A DNA stretch of 64,000 nucleotides from Ypsolopha sequella (Eukaryota; Arthropoda; Insecta; Lepidoptera; Ypsolophidae). The stretch spans positions 11,346,001 to 11,410,000 of the forward strand of contig OW204012.1 in the NCBI GenBank assembly GCA_934047225.1, in the 5' to 3' direction. Each line of letters starts with the position of its first letter. The first letter of the stretch is position 1. Made by a program: the position numbers and the translations under genes. Below the pieces are notes generated by a model that saw nothing but the letters and a program-made list of their open reading frames with translations, was not told the DNA's origin and searched no databases. This document shows, piece after piece, positions 56,216-64,000 of the stretch.

Positions 56216-56273
56216 ACGTGTAACAGAAAGGTGTAACCATATTTGAAAAGCTTATTCAGTCAATAGTTTAGAA
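56216..56273. mobile_element. Solo arm of the GTGTAACAGAAAGGTGTAACC MITE
   Basis: CGTGTAACAGAAAGGTGTAA and CCATATTTGAAAAGCTTATT match the arm at 35814. A GC-rich stretch of unknown origin (56275-56400) follows. Confidence 0.7.
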
Positions 56274-56455
56274 CGCGACCTCCCCGGCGACTGGCCATCC
56301 ACCTTGGTCCGCGTCGTGCTCGCTCACCCTCCCGCCACACCATTCGCATCCCCTCCGAGACCCCGCCCGCCAACCCCTATACCCCGTGGGCGCGGTAGGC
56401 ACGAAGTTGACAACCTATAATGTTCTGTGTACCAATCCAGTGTTTTTTTTTTCAG

Positions 56456-56551
56456 TGACAATGTATGATGGAAATACGAACAGCACTTTGCAAGCTGTTT
56501 CTTTGGAAAACAGCCAGTGGAGTGTCAAAAGCACGCAAAAGAGCAAAAAAG
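56456..56551 (+). CDS. Exon 24: 96-bp phase 1-1 exon
   Basis: Acceptor TTTTTTTTTTTCAG at 56455; G+TG gives Val, then T-M-Y-D-G-N-T-N-S-T-L-Q-A-V-S. It ends S-T-Q-K-S-K-K at donor GTAAAT after 56551. Hydrophilic linker with an N-S-T sequon. Confidence 0.75.
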
Positions 56552-57540
56552 GTAAATACTTCAATACCTAGACGACTATAATAGGTCTTTACATATGAAA
56601 TTGCCGAAGCTTTCTTATAGCTACATGAGTTCATAACTTCTGTAATTTAATAGCTATTTCCATTATTTGTTTTTTGTTCGAAATTTTATTTCAAGATTTT
56701 ACATCTACGTATTAAATTTTGTTTTTATCGTCAGTTTGATAACCAAAATTAAATTAACATTAATCATTGCAGTATTAAAACGCAGAAAGAAAAGTAAATC
56801 TGTATGTGAGGAGCTCTGAACCGGGATTATATCTCCTTGCGATGGATAAATCGCCAAGTGTTCAAACATAGAAATTTATTTCTGTCACAGTACCAAAATT
56901 AAAATTTCAAAAACAGTTCGTCCTAAATTCCATGATAAGATTTGTAATAATTGTTTACAGCTGACACTTTTCAAACATTAAATTAATGTTGCTGTTAGCT
57001 TAATGTTGTCTCATTCATACACGAAAGATTTTACATAATTTGGATTTTTCATTCCAAATGAAAAAATGTTAGTACTGAAAATTGAGTTTCCTTCAGATTC
57101 TCTATAGAAAATGGCAATTTCATATGTTAAAGACCTTATGTTAGAAGTTATGTTATGAGTCATGACATGAATTTAGTAGTGAGGACAAAACCACATTTTT
57201 TTTATTGTCTCTCTGTTTGTCTATATGTACCTTTTTCGTCGAGACCCTGGGGTCTGGGAACGTGATTGGCTAGAAATGACGTGACACATCGTTCGTTTCT
57301 AGCCAATCACGCGTACTTTTGAAAGCGATAGCAATAGATGTTAAAATTAGACAATAAGGCCTCAGGTCAACATAATTGTAGGCAATCAAGGTCTGTTGAT
57401 AAGATAATCGCCAAGCCGAAAACTGTCGACAATTGAAAGATACTTCCACGTGAGCGAAACCGCGAGCAAAAGCCAGTATTAAATAATTTTACTAAAATCA
57501 GACTGCTACCACAAAATAACCACTTACAGAATGTTTACTC
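56552..57540. other. Intron; rearranged piece of the T-arm palindrome, no gene
   Basis: 56760-56890 contains pieces of the 30790-31060 element (GCAGTATTAAAACGCAGAAA, GAGCTCTGAACCGGGA, then the complement of its left flank). A 57260-57310 hairpin (GATTGGCTAGAAA / TTTCTAGCCAATC) is also visible. Otherwise AT-rich. Confidence 0.55.
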
Positions 57541-57550
57541 CGCATAACCA

Positions 57551-57684
57551 GCGAAAACAGGCGCACGCACACATAGACGCGTACGTACGACGATATCTCG
57601 GATGAAGTCGGTCGAATGTCAATACGAAATTCTGCCGAGATCATCATACGTACACGTCTATGCATGTGTGCGTCTGTTTTCGCT
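57551..57684. mobile_element. Foldback element
   Basis: AGCGAAAACAGGCGCACGCA and TAGACGCGTACGTACGA are mirrored by TACGTACACGTCTATG and TGTGTGCGTCTGTTTTCGCT. Confidence 0.7.
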
Positions 57685-58067
57685 TCGTCGGCGATTCGGC
57701 CTTCTGGTAGTATCTATTTTGTGCTGCTACACACGGACACACCTTAAGACTGGGACTAGACTACCTGTCCCGTTCTACCCCACGGCAAAGATTTTAAAAG
57801 CAAAAAGGAAAAAAAACATTGAAAAAAAAAAGACTTCCAAATAACGTCAACACCGCTTGATGTAACGAAGTTTCAGACAATTTTTAGCAGTTTAATCAAA
57901 TTAACATAATTTACCAAGAAAATGTTGTTTTGTTATCTTCAGGTTCATAATGCCTATTTTCCTAAAATCACAACTCTTGTTGAGTGTGTATAGAGATTTT
58001 GTTTGTGACAGATGTCAAAAGTGACAGACGTCATAAGTGTCAGACGTCAAAATTGTTTTTTTTTTTA

Positions 58068-58243
58068 TTTTTTGTATAACTAAAACAGCGTATAAAACTT
58101 TTCGAAATATATTTCGGCCCACTTTGGGGCCGGCATCAGTCGAATTATGGTATAATAATTATAATAATAATAATTATCAGTCAAACTGGGCCAAAATATA
58201 TTTCGAAAATAAGTTTTATACGCTGTTTTAATTATACAAAAAT
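58068..58243. mobile_element. Foldback element
   Basis: TTTGTATAACTAAAACAGCG and TATAAAACTTTTCGAAATAT are mirrored by ATATTTCGAAAATAAGTTTT and CGCTGTTTTAATTATACAAA. It lies about 70 bp before exon 25. Confidence 0.8.
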
Positions 58244-58314
58244 AAAAATAAAATAAATGCTCTGTGTATTTATTTCAAGTATATAACGTCAAAATTGACG
58301 GATTTCAATTTCAG

Positions 58315-58431
58315 ACTCGAGCCTCCACCGTGAATATCGTCGCCTAGCGACAACGATGCGTCTGGGAGACGTAGAAGTGTTGCTATCATGTCCGGCGGGT
58401 TTCTACCTAATCGATGACAAGAAGATTTGTG
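58315..58431 (+). CDS. Exon 25: start of Cys-rich GCC2/GCC3-like module
   Basis: Acceptor ATTTCAATTTCAG at 58314; G+AC gives Asp, then S-S-L-H-R-E-Y-R-R-L-A-T-T-M-R-L-G. It ends C-P-A-G-F-Y-L-I-D-D-K-K-I-C at donor GTAAGT after 58431 (phase 1). C-P-x-G-x-Y is the opening signature of GCC2/GCC3 (ephrin-receptor-like) repeats. Confidence 0.85.
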
Positions 58432-58474
58432 GTAAGTAGGCTTGACGAGATCCGGAAATCGGAGACTTGTTAAA

Positions 58475-58925
58475 GTAGGGCCACTGAGTGATGGCACTTA
58501 TGACAGCTGCATTTAGTGATGAGGTACATTTCAAATTTCGGTTAAAAATAAAAATCAAGTGTGAGTTTACTCAACATTAGACACGTCATTCAACATTCAA
58601 CATAATACAAAAGGAAAATATGCCAAAACCAGTGGCGTAGCTATCCGAGGGCTATGTATGCGGTGTAGTGACCCGGGGCCCCCAAGAGATGTTTAAATAT
58701 CTAAATCGAAAAAAGTATTTTACTATCATTTATTTTCGTTTAGTTTAACTTCGTCATTGTTTTGTTTTTAATTAAATATTATTGCGTAACTTGGCGACCT
58801 CAAACACGACCTACAAAAAATGAGGAACTTTTTAAAAAAAAATCTTTGTTTCTATACGAATTCTATTGCACAATAAAGCAACATTCAAATCGAAAAAAAA
58901 TAACCGAAACAAGTAGTACACTACA
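58475..58925. mobile_element. GCCACTGAGTGATGG MITE (copy 4, right end lost)
   Basis: Begins GTAGGGCCACTGAGTGATGG 43 bp after the exon 25 donor. Matches the other copies through TAACCGAAACAAGTAGTACA, then departs. Confidence 0.8.
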
Positions 58926-59140
58926 AATCTCGAAATTTTTCCAAAGCGCCGCCGAATATTCGGTATTCAGCCAAATCACTATTCGTTGCATCTCTAGTTG
59001 TTAGTGATCATCGTAGTTTTAGATACATACTTATCGTAATGATTTAGTGTGACACTTAACGTCGTCACGTAAACGTCTTCACTCGCCCAGATGAAGGCAG
59101 TCTAAATCTGCTGAAACTGGTCGGCTATCCCGATCATAAC

Positions 59141-59528
59141 TAGGGTTGTCAACCGTACTTTAAAATAAAGTATCTTGCGTTATTTTGGGTCCCTGTACTT
59201 TATACTTTTAAATGAAGTACGTGAAAATACTTTATTTCAATATTTACGTAAAATTAGACGTAAACTGAAAACAAAAACAAAGCCGTAAAGAAATCCGAGG
59301 AAAAATGTATGACTTATGTGCGTTGTGCGTTTGTGTTTATGCAAAGAGGATGTTAGTACGGAGTCTGGCCTTCCTAGTTCCTACCGTTCGCACCCTTGGT
59401 ATTTTTTTTCAGAAAATCTTTGAACTCCCTTGAATAAAGGATACTTTTTTCTAAAGGACCGTACTTTTTATTTACCTTCCCTGAAAGCAGATATACTTTA
59501 TTTCTTCTAAGAAATGTTGGCAACCCTA
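59141..59528. mobile_element. hAT-type MITE (copy 2) with 8-bp duplication ATCATAAC
   Basis: TAGGGTTGTCAACCGTACTT to CAACCCTA; perfect ATCATAAC direct repeat at 59133-59140 and 59529-59536. Same family as 18759-19206 but shorter by internal deletions. Confidence 0.9.
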
Positions 59529-59605
59529 ATCATAACTCGTATTGAGGTGAGCGGTTTATATAAATCATGAATTATCCTCAAGTCTCATTTAATTCTATAA
59601 TACTT

Positions 59606-59734
59606 AGGGCCTGTTTCACCACTTCCAGATAAGTGATATCCAGAAGATAAGTTTAAAAATGGAACACATTTTGTATGCGTTATATGTCACATATAACTAT
59701 CAGGCACTTATCTGGAAGTGGTGAAACAGGCCCT
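59606..59734. mobile_element. Short MITE, AGGGCCTGTTTCACCACTTC ends
   Basis: 129 bp with about 30-bp inverted ends (AGGGCCTGTTTCACCACTTC, CAGATAAGTG). It ends 31 bp before exon 26. Confidence 0.85.
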
Positions 59735-59765
59735 TATTGTATTCTAAAAAAAAATTAAATTGCAG

Positions 59766-59886
59766 GTGCGTGTCCAATGAACACTTACTCGCAAAACCGG
59801 TGGAATGTGTGCGTCCCTTGCCCCAGCGGGACTCGAACCATTGCCCCCGGACAGACAGCCTGTGAGCCGCTACCACTTCCTACCAG
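59766..59886 (+). CDS. Exon 26: second half of Cys-rich GCC2/GCC3-like module
   Basis: Acceptor TTAAATTGCAG at 59765; G+GT gives Gly, then A-C-P-M-N-T-Y-S-Q-N-R-W-N-V-C-V-P-C. It continues P-S-G-T-R-T-I-A-P-G-Q-T-A-C and ends P-L-P-L-P-T-R. With exon 25 the Cys spacing is C-x12-C-x2-C-x14-C-x2-C-x13-C, matching GCC2/GCC3 modules. Two donors six bases apart, GTATGA (after 59886, phase 2) and GTACGT (after 59892, phase 0), select different frames in exon 27. Confidence 0.9.
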
Positions 59887-59970
59887 GTATGAAGTACGTA
59901 CTTTTTATTTTTGAGTAGCAGAAATTAACATTATGTTTATTTTGCGAAATCCATCGCTATGAATACTCTA

Positions 59971-60189
59971 AATATTATTAGAGTGCATTACAAACTAGAA
60001 AATATCAATCAGAAACAAATCCAAAGACAAGAATTTGAAAAAATTCCCCGGGTTTTTCCCAAAAAATTTCCCATGACTCGAAAAAAAAAATTTTTCGAGT
60101 CTTGGCCCGGAGATTTTTTTTCAAATTCTTGTCTTTGGATTTGTTTCTTATTGATATTTTCTAGTTTGTAATGCACTCTAAATAATATT
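59971..60189. mobile_element. Foldback element
   Basis: ATTATTAGAGTGCATTACAA and CAGAAACAAATCCAAAGACA arms mirrored around a CTCGAAAAAAAAAATTTTTCGAG centre. The left ~60 bp recurs at about 42440-42500. Confidence 0.85.
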
Positions 60190-60409
60190 TAGAAATTAAT
60201 ATCTTCTCTTCTACTTTTCTGTCAAAATAAAAAGAATCGTGTGTAAGTATGTATGTTCGCCTATAACTTGAGAACTACTGCACGGATTTGGATGCGGTTT
60301 TCACGTAAGTAGAAGGGTTTTTATGAAAACATTTAATGTATAAGTAATTAAGTATACTTCATGAAGTATGAATTAATTATACTTCCTCCTCAATTATACT
60401 TCCAACCTC

Positions 60410-60725
60410 AAGTGCCAACATTTTTAAATGATAATTTCCCAATATTTACACCAAATAAGGCAGATTCTATAAAGAATATTCACAAATACATAGAAATAAA
60501 ATAGCCAAATCTATTTTACGTTTGGACGGTTTTGTAAAAATTTGTCTTTGCACAATTTAAGCTCATATTATTAACATTTTCATCAATATTTTTAATTTAC
60601 ACATAGCTTATATTTTCATCAAATATAACCAACAAAAACACACCACACTGATGTTTCCATCAAAAGAGCCCCTCAAACTCAAGTGTGCCCCAGGGCCCCT
60701 GCATGGCCTAAGACGGCCCTGCCCC
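60410..60725. repeat. Dispersed repeat, partner at 49606-50440
   Basis: CAAGTGCCAACATTTTTAAA, ACACCAAATAAGGCAGATTC and CATCAAAAGAGCCCCTCAAA in the same order as the 49.6-50.4 kb copy. In both places it abuts or approaches a copy of the TATCTCTAGTTGCC MITE. Confidence 0.65.
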
Positions 60726-60726
60726 C

Positions 60727-60935
60727 CTATTCTGTATCTTTAGTTGCCAACTGAACGAGGTGCCTATCATCAAAAACATAGATAAAAACTGAAATTTCAA
60801 AATTGCCTTTAGTGTGTATTGAACTATTAACAATCTGTGTCGTCACGTCAAGTGCGAACATATCCTTAGGAAATCGGAATTCGATAGTATATCTATGTTT
60901 TTCAGTACAGAAGGCAACTAGAGATACATAATAGG
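60727..60935. mobile_element. MITE with TATCTCTAGTTGCC ends (copy 2, inverted)
   Basis: CCTATTCTGTATCTTTAGTT to GGCAACTAGAGATACATAAT; the complement closely matches 50937-51162. Confidence 0.8.
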
Positions 60936-61331
60936 CCCGCTGCACATACTCATATTTTTCACGCACACTAACAGAGTACAGGAGTATCAACCTGTACCAA
61001 ATAGACAACACAACACATCACATCTCTATTGACATTGGGTTTCGCATGAGGCCAACTTTCGGCGATCACTCTCCGCACAAAACACCTCCATAGTGGCGAC
61101 GTAAATCTGTCGGCTATGGTTTCCAGGATGCTGTTGGGACTGTCCCGTGTCCTGCGGATCAAGGATATGGTCTTTTTACGGATTATAGTTGTAAATCCAT
61201 CTGTTTGGTACTCCGTAAACATCCCTGACGCACTACATAAGCGGGGCAGACCCATCAGCATCCTAAATGCTAATAAATGGAGATAGTAGATAAATAGAGG
61301 TCAGTAATATAAACCGATGTGCTGTCCACAG
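60936..61331. other. Intron, no clear feature
   Basis: Mixed composition (60980-61260 less AT-rich) with a minus-strand frame of unknown status. No phase-consistent plus-strand exon. Confidence 0.45.
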
Positions 61332-61430
61332 TGGATCCTTCATAGAGAGAGCTGGCTGGTGGCTGCTGGGGCTGTTCTCGCTGTGTGTGCTGTGGGGGCT
61401 GTGTGCAGCCTGTGCGGGGCACGAGCGGAG
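61332..61430 (+). CDS. Exon 27: transmembrane helix exon (two possible frames)
   Basis: Acceptor GTGCTGTCCACAG at 61331; donor GTGAGG after 61430. If exon 26 uses its first donor, the frame is S-G-S-F-I-E-R-A-G-W-W-L-L-G-L-F-S-L-C and would stop at TGA 61432-61434 if unspliced. If exon 26 uses its second donor, the frame is W-I-L-H-R-E-S-W-L-V-A-A-G-A-V-L-A-V-C, ending A-R-A-E. Both give about 20 hydrophobic residues. I favour the second because its codons are mostly GNN (GTG, GCT, GGG), as expected of true coding frames. Either way the chain ends in a single-pass membrane anchor after the Cys-rich module. Confidence 0.7.
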
Positions 61431-61473
61431 GTGAGGGAGTTACAGCTCGAGTCAATCAAGATGGCGGCTGCCA

Positions 61474-61620
61474 GGTCTGGCTATCAAAAGCGAGACTGCA
61501 AAACAGATATGCTCCAGGGTCAATTTTTTTTTATGAAGTTGACAATGGCGGGGACATTATTTTTGGAACAGCCAGATAGTAAAAAAAACCGCGGTCTCAA
61601 CTTTCGATAGCCAGACTTTA
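61474..61620. mobile_element. Possible small MITE spanning the last intron's 3' end
   Basis: GGTCTGGCTATCAAAAGCGA at the left and the complement of GTCTGGCTATCGAAAG at the right form imperfect inverted ends of about 16-20 bp. The candidate acceptor of the tail exon lies in the right end. Confidence 0.5.
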
Positions 61621-61621
61621 G

Positions 61622-61687
61622 TCACAGATGATGTCGCAATTCGGAGTGTTGAGGAGGAAGAGGGGTGTGCGGAGGGACACTACGTAG
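61622..61687 (+). CDS. Exon 28 (tentative): cytoplasmic tail and stop
   Basis: Acceptor CAGACTTTAG at 61621; in phase 0 (second frame of exon 27) it reads S-Q-M-M-S-Q-F-G-V-L-R-R-K-R-G-V-R-R and stops at TAG 61685-61687, a short basic tail. If the acceptor is CTTTCGATAG at 61610 and the first frame is used, it reads S-Q-T-L-V-T-D-D-V-A-I-R-S-V-E-E-E-E and stops at TAA 61696-61698, an acidic tail. The sequence alone does not decide. Confidence 0.35.
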   Translation, partial: SQMMSQFGVLRRKRGVRRDTT

Positions 61688-61699
61688 CAAACAAATAAT

Positions 61700-62188
61700 T
61701 TCACGCCCACTTTCTTGGTTGGGACCAACTGTAAACATCTATTAAGATGGTAACGGTAATCTTGACAGAATTAGAACGGTCAAACAATGTTAGACTTAGA
61801 ATCTTACAAATGGTAAACATGATGGATATATCTCATCAAATATGGAAAGTTCTCATAGTTAATTCCCTTGCCACATTTCCAGCGTAGTAAATCGCTGCCC
61901 CAATACTTGTATATGGTATAGACCATTTTTGAGAAATTGGTTTTTTCAAGTAAAACTGTGTATTTACTCATAACGCACCATATAATGTCACAAAATTTGC
62001 TTTATAATTACCATAACCCATGATATTAGCAAAAATAAAATATTGTATATCCAAATAGAAAAATTCCTTCAGATCTTGTATATGGTATATCCATTTTTGC
62101 TCAAAGTGAACGCATCCAAATCTAAAACTTCATGCTTTTGTATGGTATATCCATCTGCCAACCAATCAGCAACAAGCATGCTCGTGAC
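61700..62188. other. Downstream region, probable 3' UTR/flank, repetitive
   Basis: Contains ATATGGTATAGACCATTTTT and two related TATGGTATATCCAT motifs. A similar GCTGCCC...ATATGGTATAGACCATTT block recurs at 62310-62346. No frame of note; an AATAAA-like signal occurs at about 62034. Confidence 0.45.
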
Positions 62189-62497
62189 GTCACAGCCACA
62201 TGACGCCATTTTGTTTGCTTATTATTTGTTGTGATACGAATGGAGTAGCAATTTTTTGGCTAAAATAATCGATAGAAACAGCTACGTTGTAGTTTTCGTG
62301 GCAAATATCGCTGCCCTAGTGCTTGAATATGGTATAGACCATTTAGCTAATTTTACAGGAGACGTTTTTTTTTGTTTACTCGGGTATTAGAAGAATTTTA
62401 GCATACCTAACGATGTTTAAGGAATGATGTTATGTACTTTGTTATGAAAATATAACTTAATAATAAAATATTTAAGCCAAACACTGCTTATTTTCAG

Positions 62498-62756
62498 TTT
62501 TAAAGTGGATATACAATAAAATGAGTCAACCGAAATTGTCTTATTGGATATACGATACACTGACGTGGATGTACGGTAGTATAACCAATCTTCAGGTCCG
62601 TGCTTGTTTATTGTATAGACTTTTTGTATGTACAGCATGTTCGGTTTTATGTTTTTTTTTTATTATTATTGTTGTATTAAATTATAGGGTTGCAGATGTG
62701 GAACCATTAGGGATCCTAAAAAAAAATGGAAACCTTTATGTCAAAACCTTGTATAA
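62498..62756 (+). CDS. Possible small two-exon coding unit inside the foldback element
   Basis: Acceptor CTTATTTTCAG at 62497; in phase 1 the segment to 62595 reads L-K-W-I-Y-N-K-M-S-Q-P-K-L-S-Y-W. A GTCCGT donor and TTAAATTATAG acceptor (62687) would join it to G-C-R-C-G-T-I-R-D-P-K-K-K-W-K-P-L-C-Q before TAA at 62754-62756. The C-R-C...C end looks coding-like. In phase 2 the same acceptor gives only F-K-V-D-I-Q and a stop. It does not fit the phases left by exon 27/28, so it may be transposon-derived or chance. Confidence 0.3.
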
Positions 62757-62921
62757 GTAAAAAACTGCTAGACTAGACTGCTAATAGTAAAATATAGTAG
62801 AATTATGTAAAGTGCGGCTTTTCCAAGATTTAGGAAATCTGTATACCTTTTTTTTTTAATTTCTACAAATCTTGTAGAAAGTACACTTTAAAAGCAAAAA
62901 TTATTATTACATTATCCTACA

Positions 62922-63169
62922 TCCTACTAATATTATAAATGGAAAAGTTTGTGAATGTGTTTGTTAATGTGTACGTACATGTTTGTTACCACTTAACTCC
63001 GTAACTACTCAACCGATTGGACTGAAATTTTATTTCAGTATTTATAAAATTAATATTTCTAGACCTGGAATAGGATATAGGCTACTTTTTATTCTAAAAA
63101 GTATATGTAGTTTCCATGGAATAGCCAAGAAACGATATCCACGTGAGCGAAGCCGCGGGCAAAAGCTAG
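62922..63169 (+). mobile_element. LEP1/Helitron-like element
   Basis: Starts TCCTACTAATATTATAAATG and ends AGCCGCGGGCAAAAGCTAGT, with a CG-rich palindrome just before the terminal CTAG. These are features of the Lepidoptera-specific LEP1 Helitron-like family. 248 bp, no coding capacity. The middle has AACTACTCAACCGATTGGAC typical of the family. Confidence 0.8.
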
Positions 63170-63880
63170 TTATTTAAAAAAGGTTACGTTTACCAAAAAA
63201 AAAACGAACAAATAAGATTTAAAAAGAAATGATATTATTTAAAGAATTATTACAAAAAAAAAAGGATTTATTAAGGATTTATTTAGGCTTTCAACCTAAA
63301 AACTGTTTTTAGAGCTTCTTGAATGGATTTGATAAATCTGTTTTATTTTACACGTTCTAATACTTTGAATGTTTATAAAAACAATATTTTAAAATGCAAG
63401 CCAATTTTTTGTTTTTTTTTTACATTTTTGTGAACCTGGTCCTTATAAACAAAACACATATTCGGATTCTTATGAAAAAAAAATGTTTCAAACAAAACAA
63501 AGAAATTTTCAAGGAACCTATCCAATTAAAACTGTTAGTAAAATCATGCACCAAGATAGCCAACCCTTGCCCAAAACACGAAATTTGATAAATCACTAAT
63601 TTTGAAAAGTCATAAACTTGGTTAAAATAAGAACTTGTCTCAGGTACTAATTGTAGCTAAAAGAAACCAAGTATTTATGTAACTCTTGTACATTTAATCT
63701 TGTACCGTACTCAGTCAGACAAAACTGAATAAAGTCAAGAACAAAATTTAACCAACCTGTATCAATTGTATAGAAAACGCTTACACTGAGTAAAATCAAA
63801 AGATTATCAATAAATCGGCAACGCTCCTTTCTTAACTCATCTCAAAATGTGTGTGGTCCTTTTTTTCCTTCGTAACAGAC
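63170..63880. other. AT-rich interior of the foldback element, no gene seen
   Basis: Homopolymer A/T runs; an AATAAA signal at 63728-63733 follows a moderately complex stretch, but no coding exon upstream clearly uses it. Confidence 0.45.
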
Positions 63881-64000
63881 ATATTTGCCACGAAAACTAC
63901 AACGTAGCTGTTTCTATCGATTATTTTAGCCAAAACATTGCTACTCCATTCGTATCACAACAAATAATAAGCAAACAAAATGGCGGCATGTGGCTGTGAC

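Larger units (their letters stand above)
1..61434 (+). other. Giant multi-exon gene, 5' incomplete: secretory/membrane protein with Ig-like and GCC2/GCC3-like C-terminus
   Basis: Gene-level entry tying together the exons listed below. About 27 exons chain on the plus strand with matching intron phase: mostly phase 1 up to 36.3 kb, mixed between 36.6 and 50 kb, phase 0 around the Ig exons and phase 1 again in the Cys-rich exons. The visible product is about 4,500 residues. The N-terminal part is basic and low-complexity with repeated KR/RXKR processing motifs. The C-terminal part has an Ig-like domain, a Cys-rich module of the C-x12-C-x2-C-x14-C-x2-C-x13-C kind, then a hydrophobic helix. Known family logic: furin sites, Ig and GCC2/GCC3 modules belong to the secretory pathway and cell surface. 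Inference: a membrane-anchored or shed extracellular proprotein. The exon at the left edge is open from base 1, so the start codon and signal peptide are upstream. Exact junctions are predictions; the chain as a whole is much better supported than any single small exon. Confidence 0.8.
62189..64000. mobile_element. Large foldback element, right arm cut by the window edge
   Basis: The left arm (62189-62309, GTCACAGCCACATGACGCCA ... TTTCGTGGCAAATAT) is mirrored by 63881-64000 with few mismatches, so the element or inverted duplication is at least 1.8 kb and may extend beyond base 64000. It encloses a small spliced-looking frame (62498-62756) and a LEP1-like insertion. Confidence 0.8.

Overview
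This is AT-rich insect nuclear DNA, most probably from a moth or butterfly. It has spliceosomal introns, no bacterial-type operons, and a dense load of short interspersed and foldback elements. Several match types I associate with Lepidoptera: a LEP1/Helitron-like element near 62.9-63.2 kb, several copies of a GGTTCCGTA...GACAGACGGAC repeat, and hAT-type elements with CAGGGGTCTCCAAAC ends. Family names come from recognition of end sequences, not from a database search.

The central finding is one very large plus-strand gene that enters through the left edge, already in an open exon, and can be followed to about 61.4-61.7 kb. I placed about 27 exons by matching AG acceptors, GT donors and reading phase. 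Nearly every junction agrees in phase, which is the strongest support for the model. The visible coding part is about 13.6 kb (roughly 4,500 residues). The N-terminal four fifths is low-complexity, rich in Lys, Asn, Thr, Ser and Glu, and carried by a few giant exons (1-2755, 9275-10273, 12217-13863, 20219-21287, 36851-40110, 45977-47440) with small, mostly phase 1-1 exons between them. It contains repeated dibasic and R-X-K-R furin-type sites, a Lys/Cys-rich repeat and a long Lys/Glu/Gln coiled coil. The C-terminal part (50.4-61.4 kb) is different: an Ig-like domain over two exons, a Cys-containing helical stretch, a Cys-rich module resembling GCC2/GCC3 (ephrin-receptor-like), and a hydrophobic exon that reads as a transmembrane helix. 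I infer a very large secretory proprotein with a membrane-anchored Ig/Cys-rich end. The signal peptide and 5' end lie outside the window. I do not recognise a named orthologue.

Layout: 0-14 kb, giant N-terminal exons separated by repeat-filled introns; 14-36 kb, small exons among many foldback elements, a 50-bp minisatellite (17.9-18.7 kb) and an alternative-splicing puzzle near 29.3-30.2 kb; 36-47.5 kb, the second block of giant exons; 47.5-50 kb, a 148-bp tandem repeat and a nested MITE; 50.4-61.7 kb, the Ig/Cys-rich/membrane end; 62-64 kb, a foldback element that continues past the right edge and holds a small spliced-looking reading frame. I found no tRNA gene, rRNA, CRISPR array or convincing host gene on the minus strand. 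The only minus-strand protein signals are LINE reverse-transcriptase remnants.
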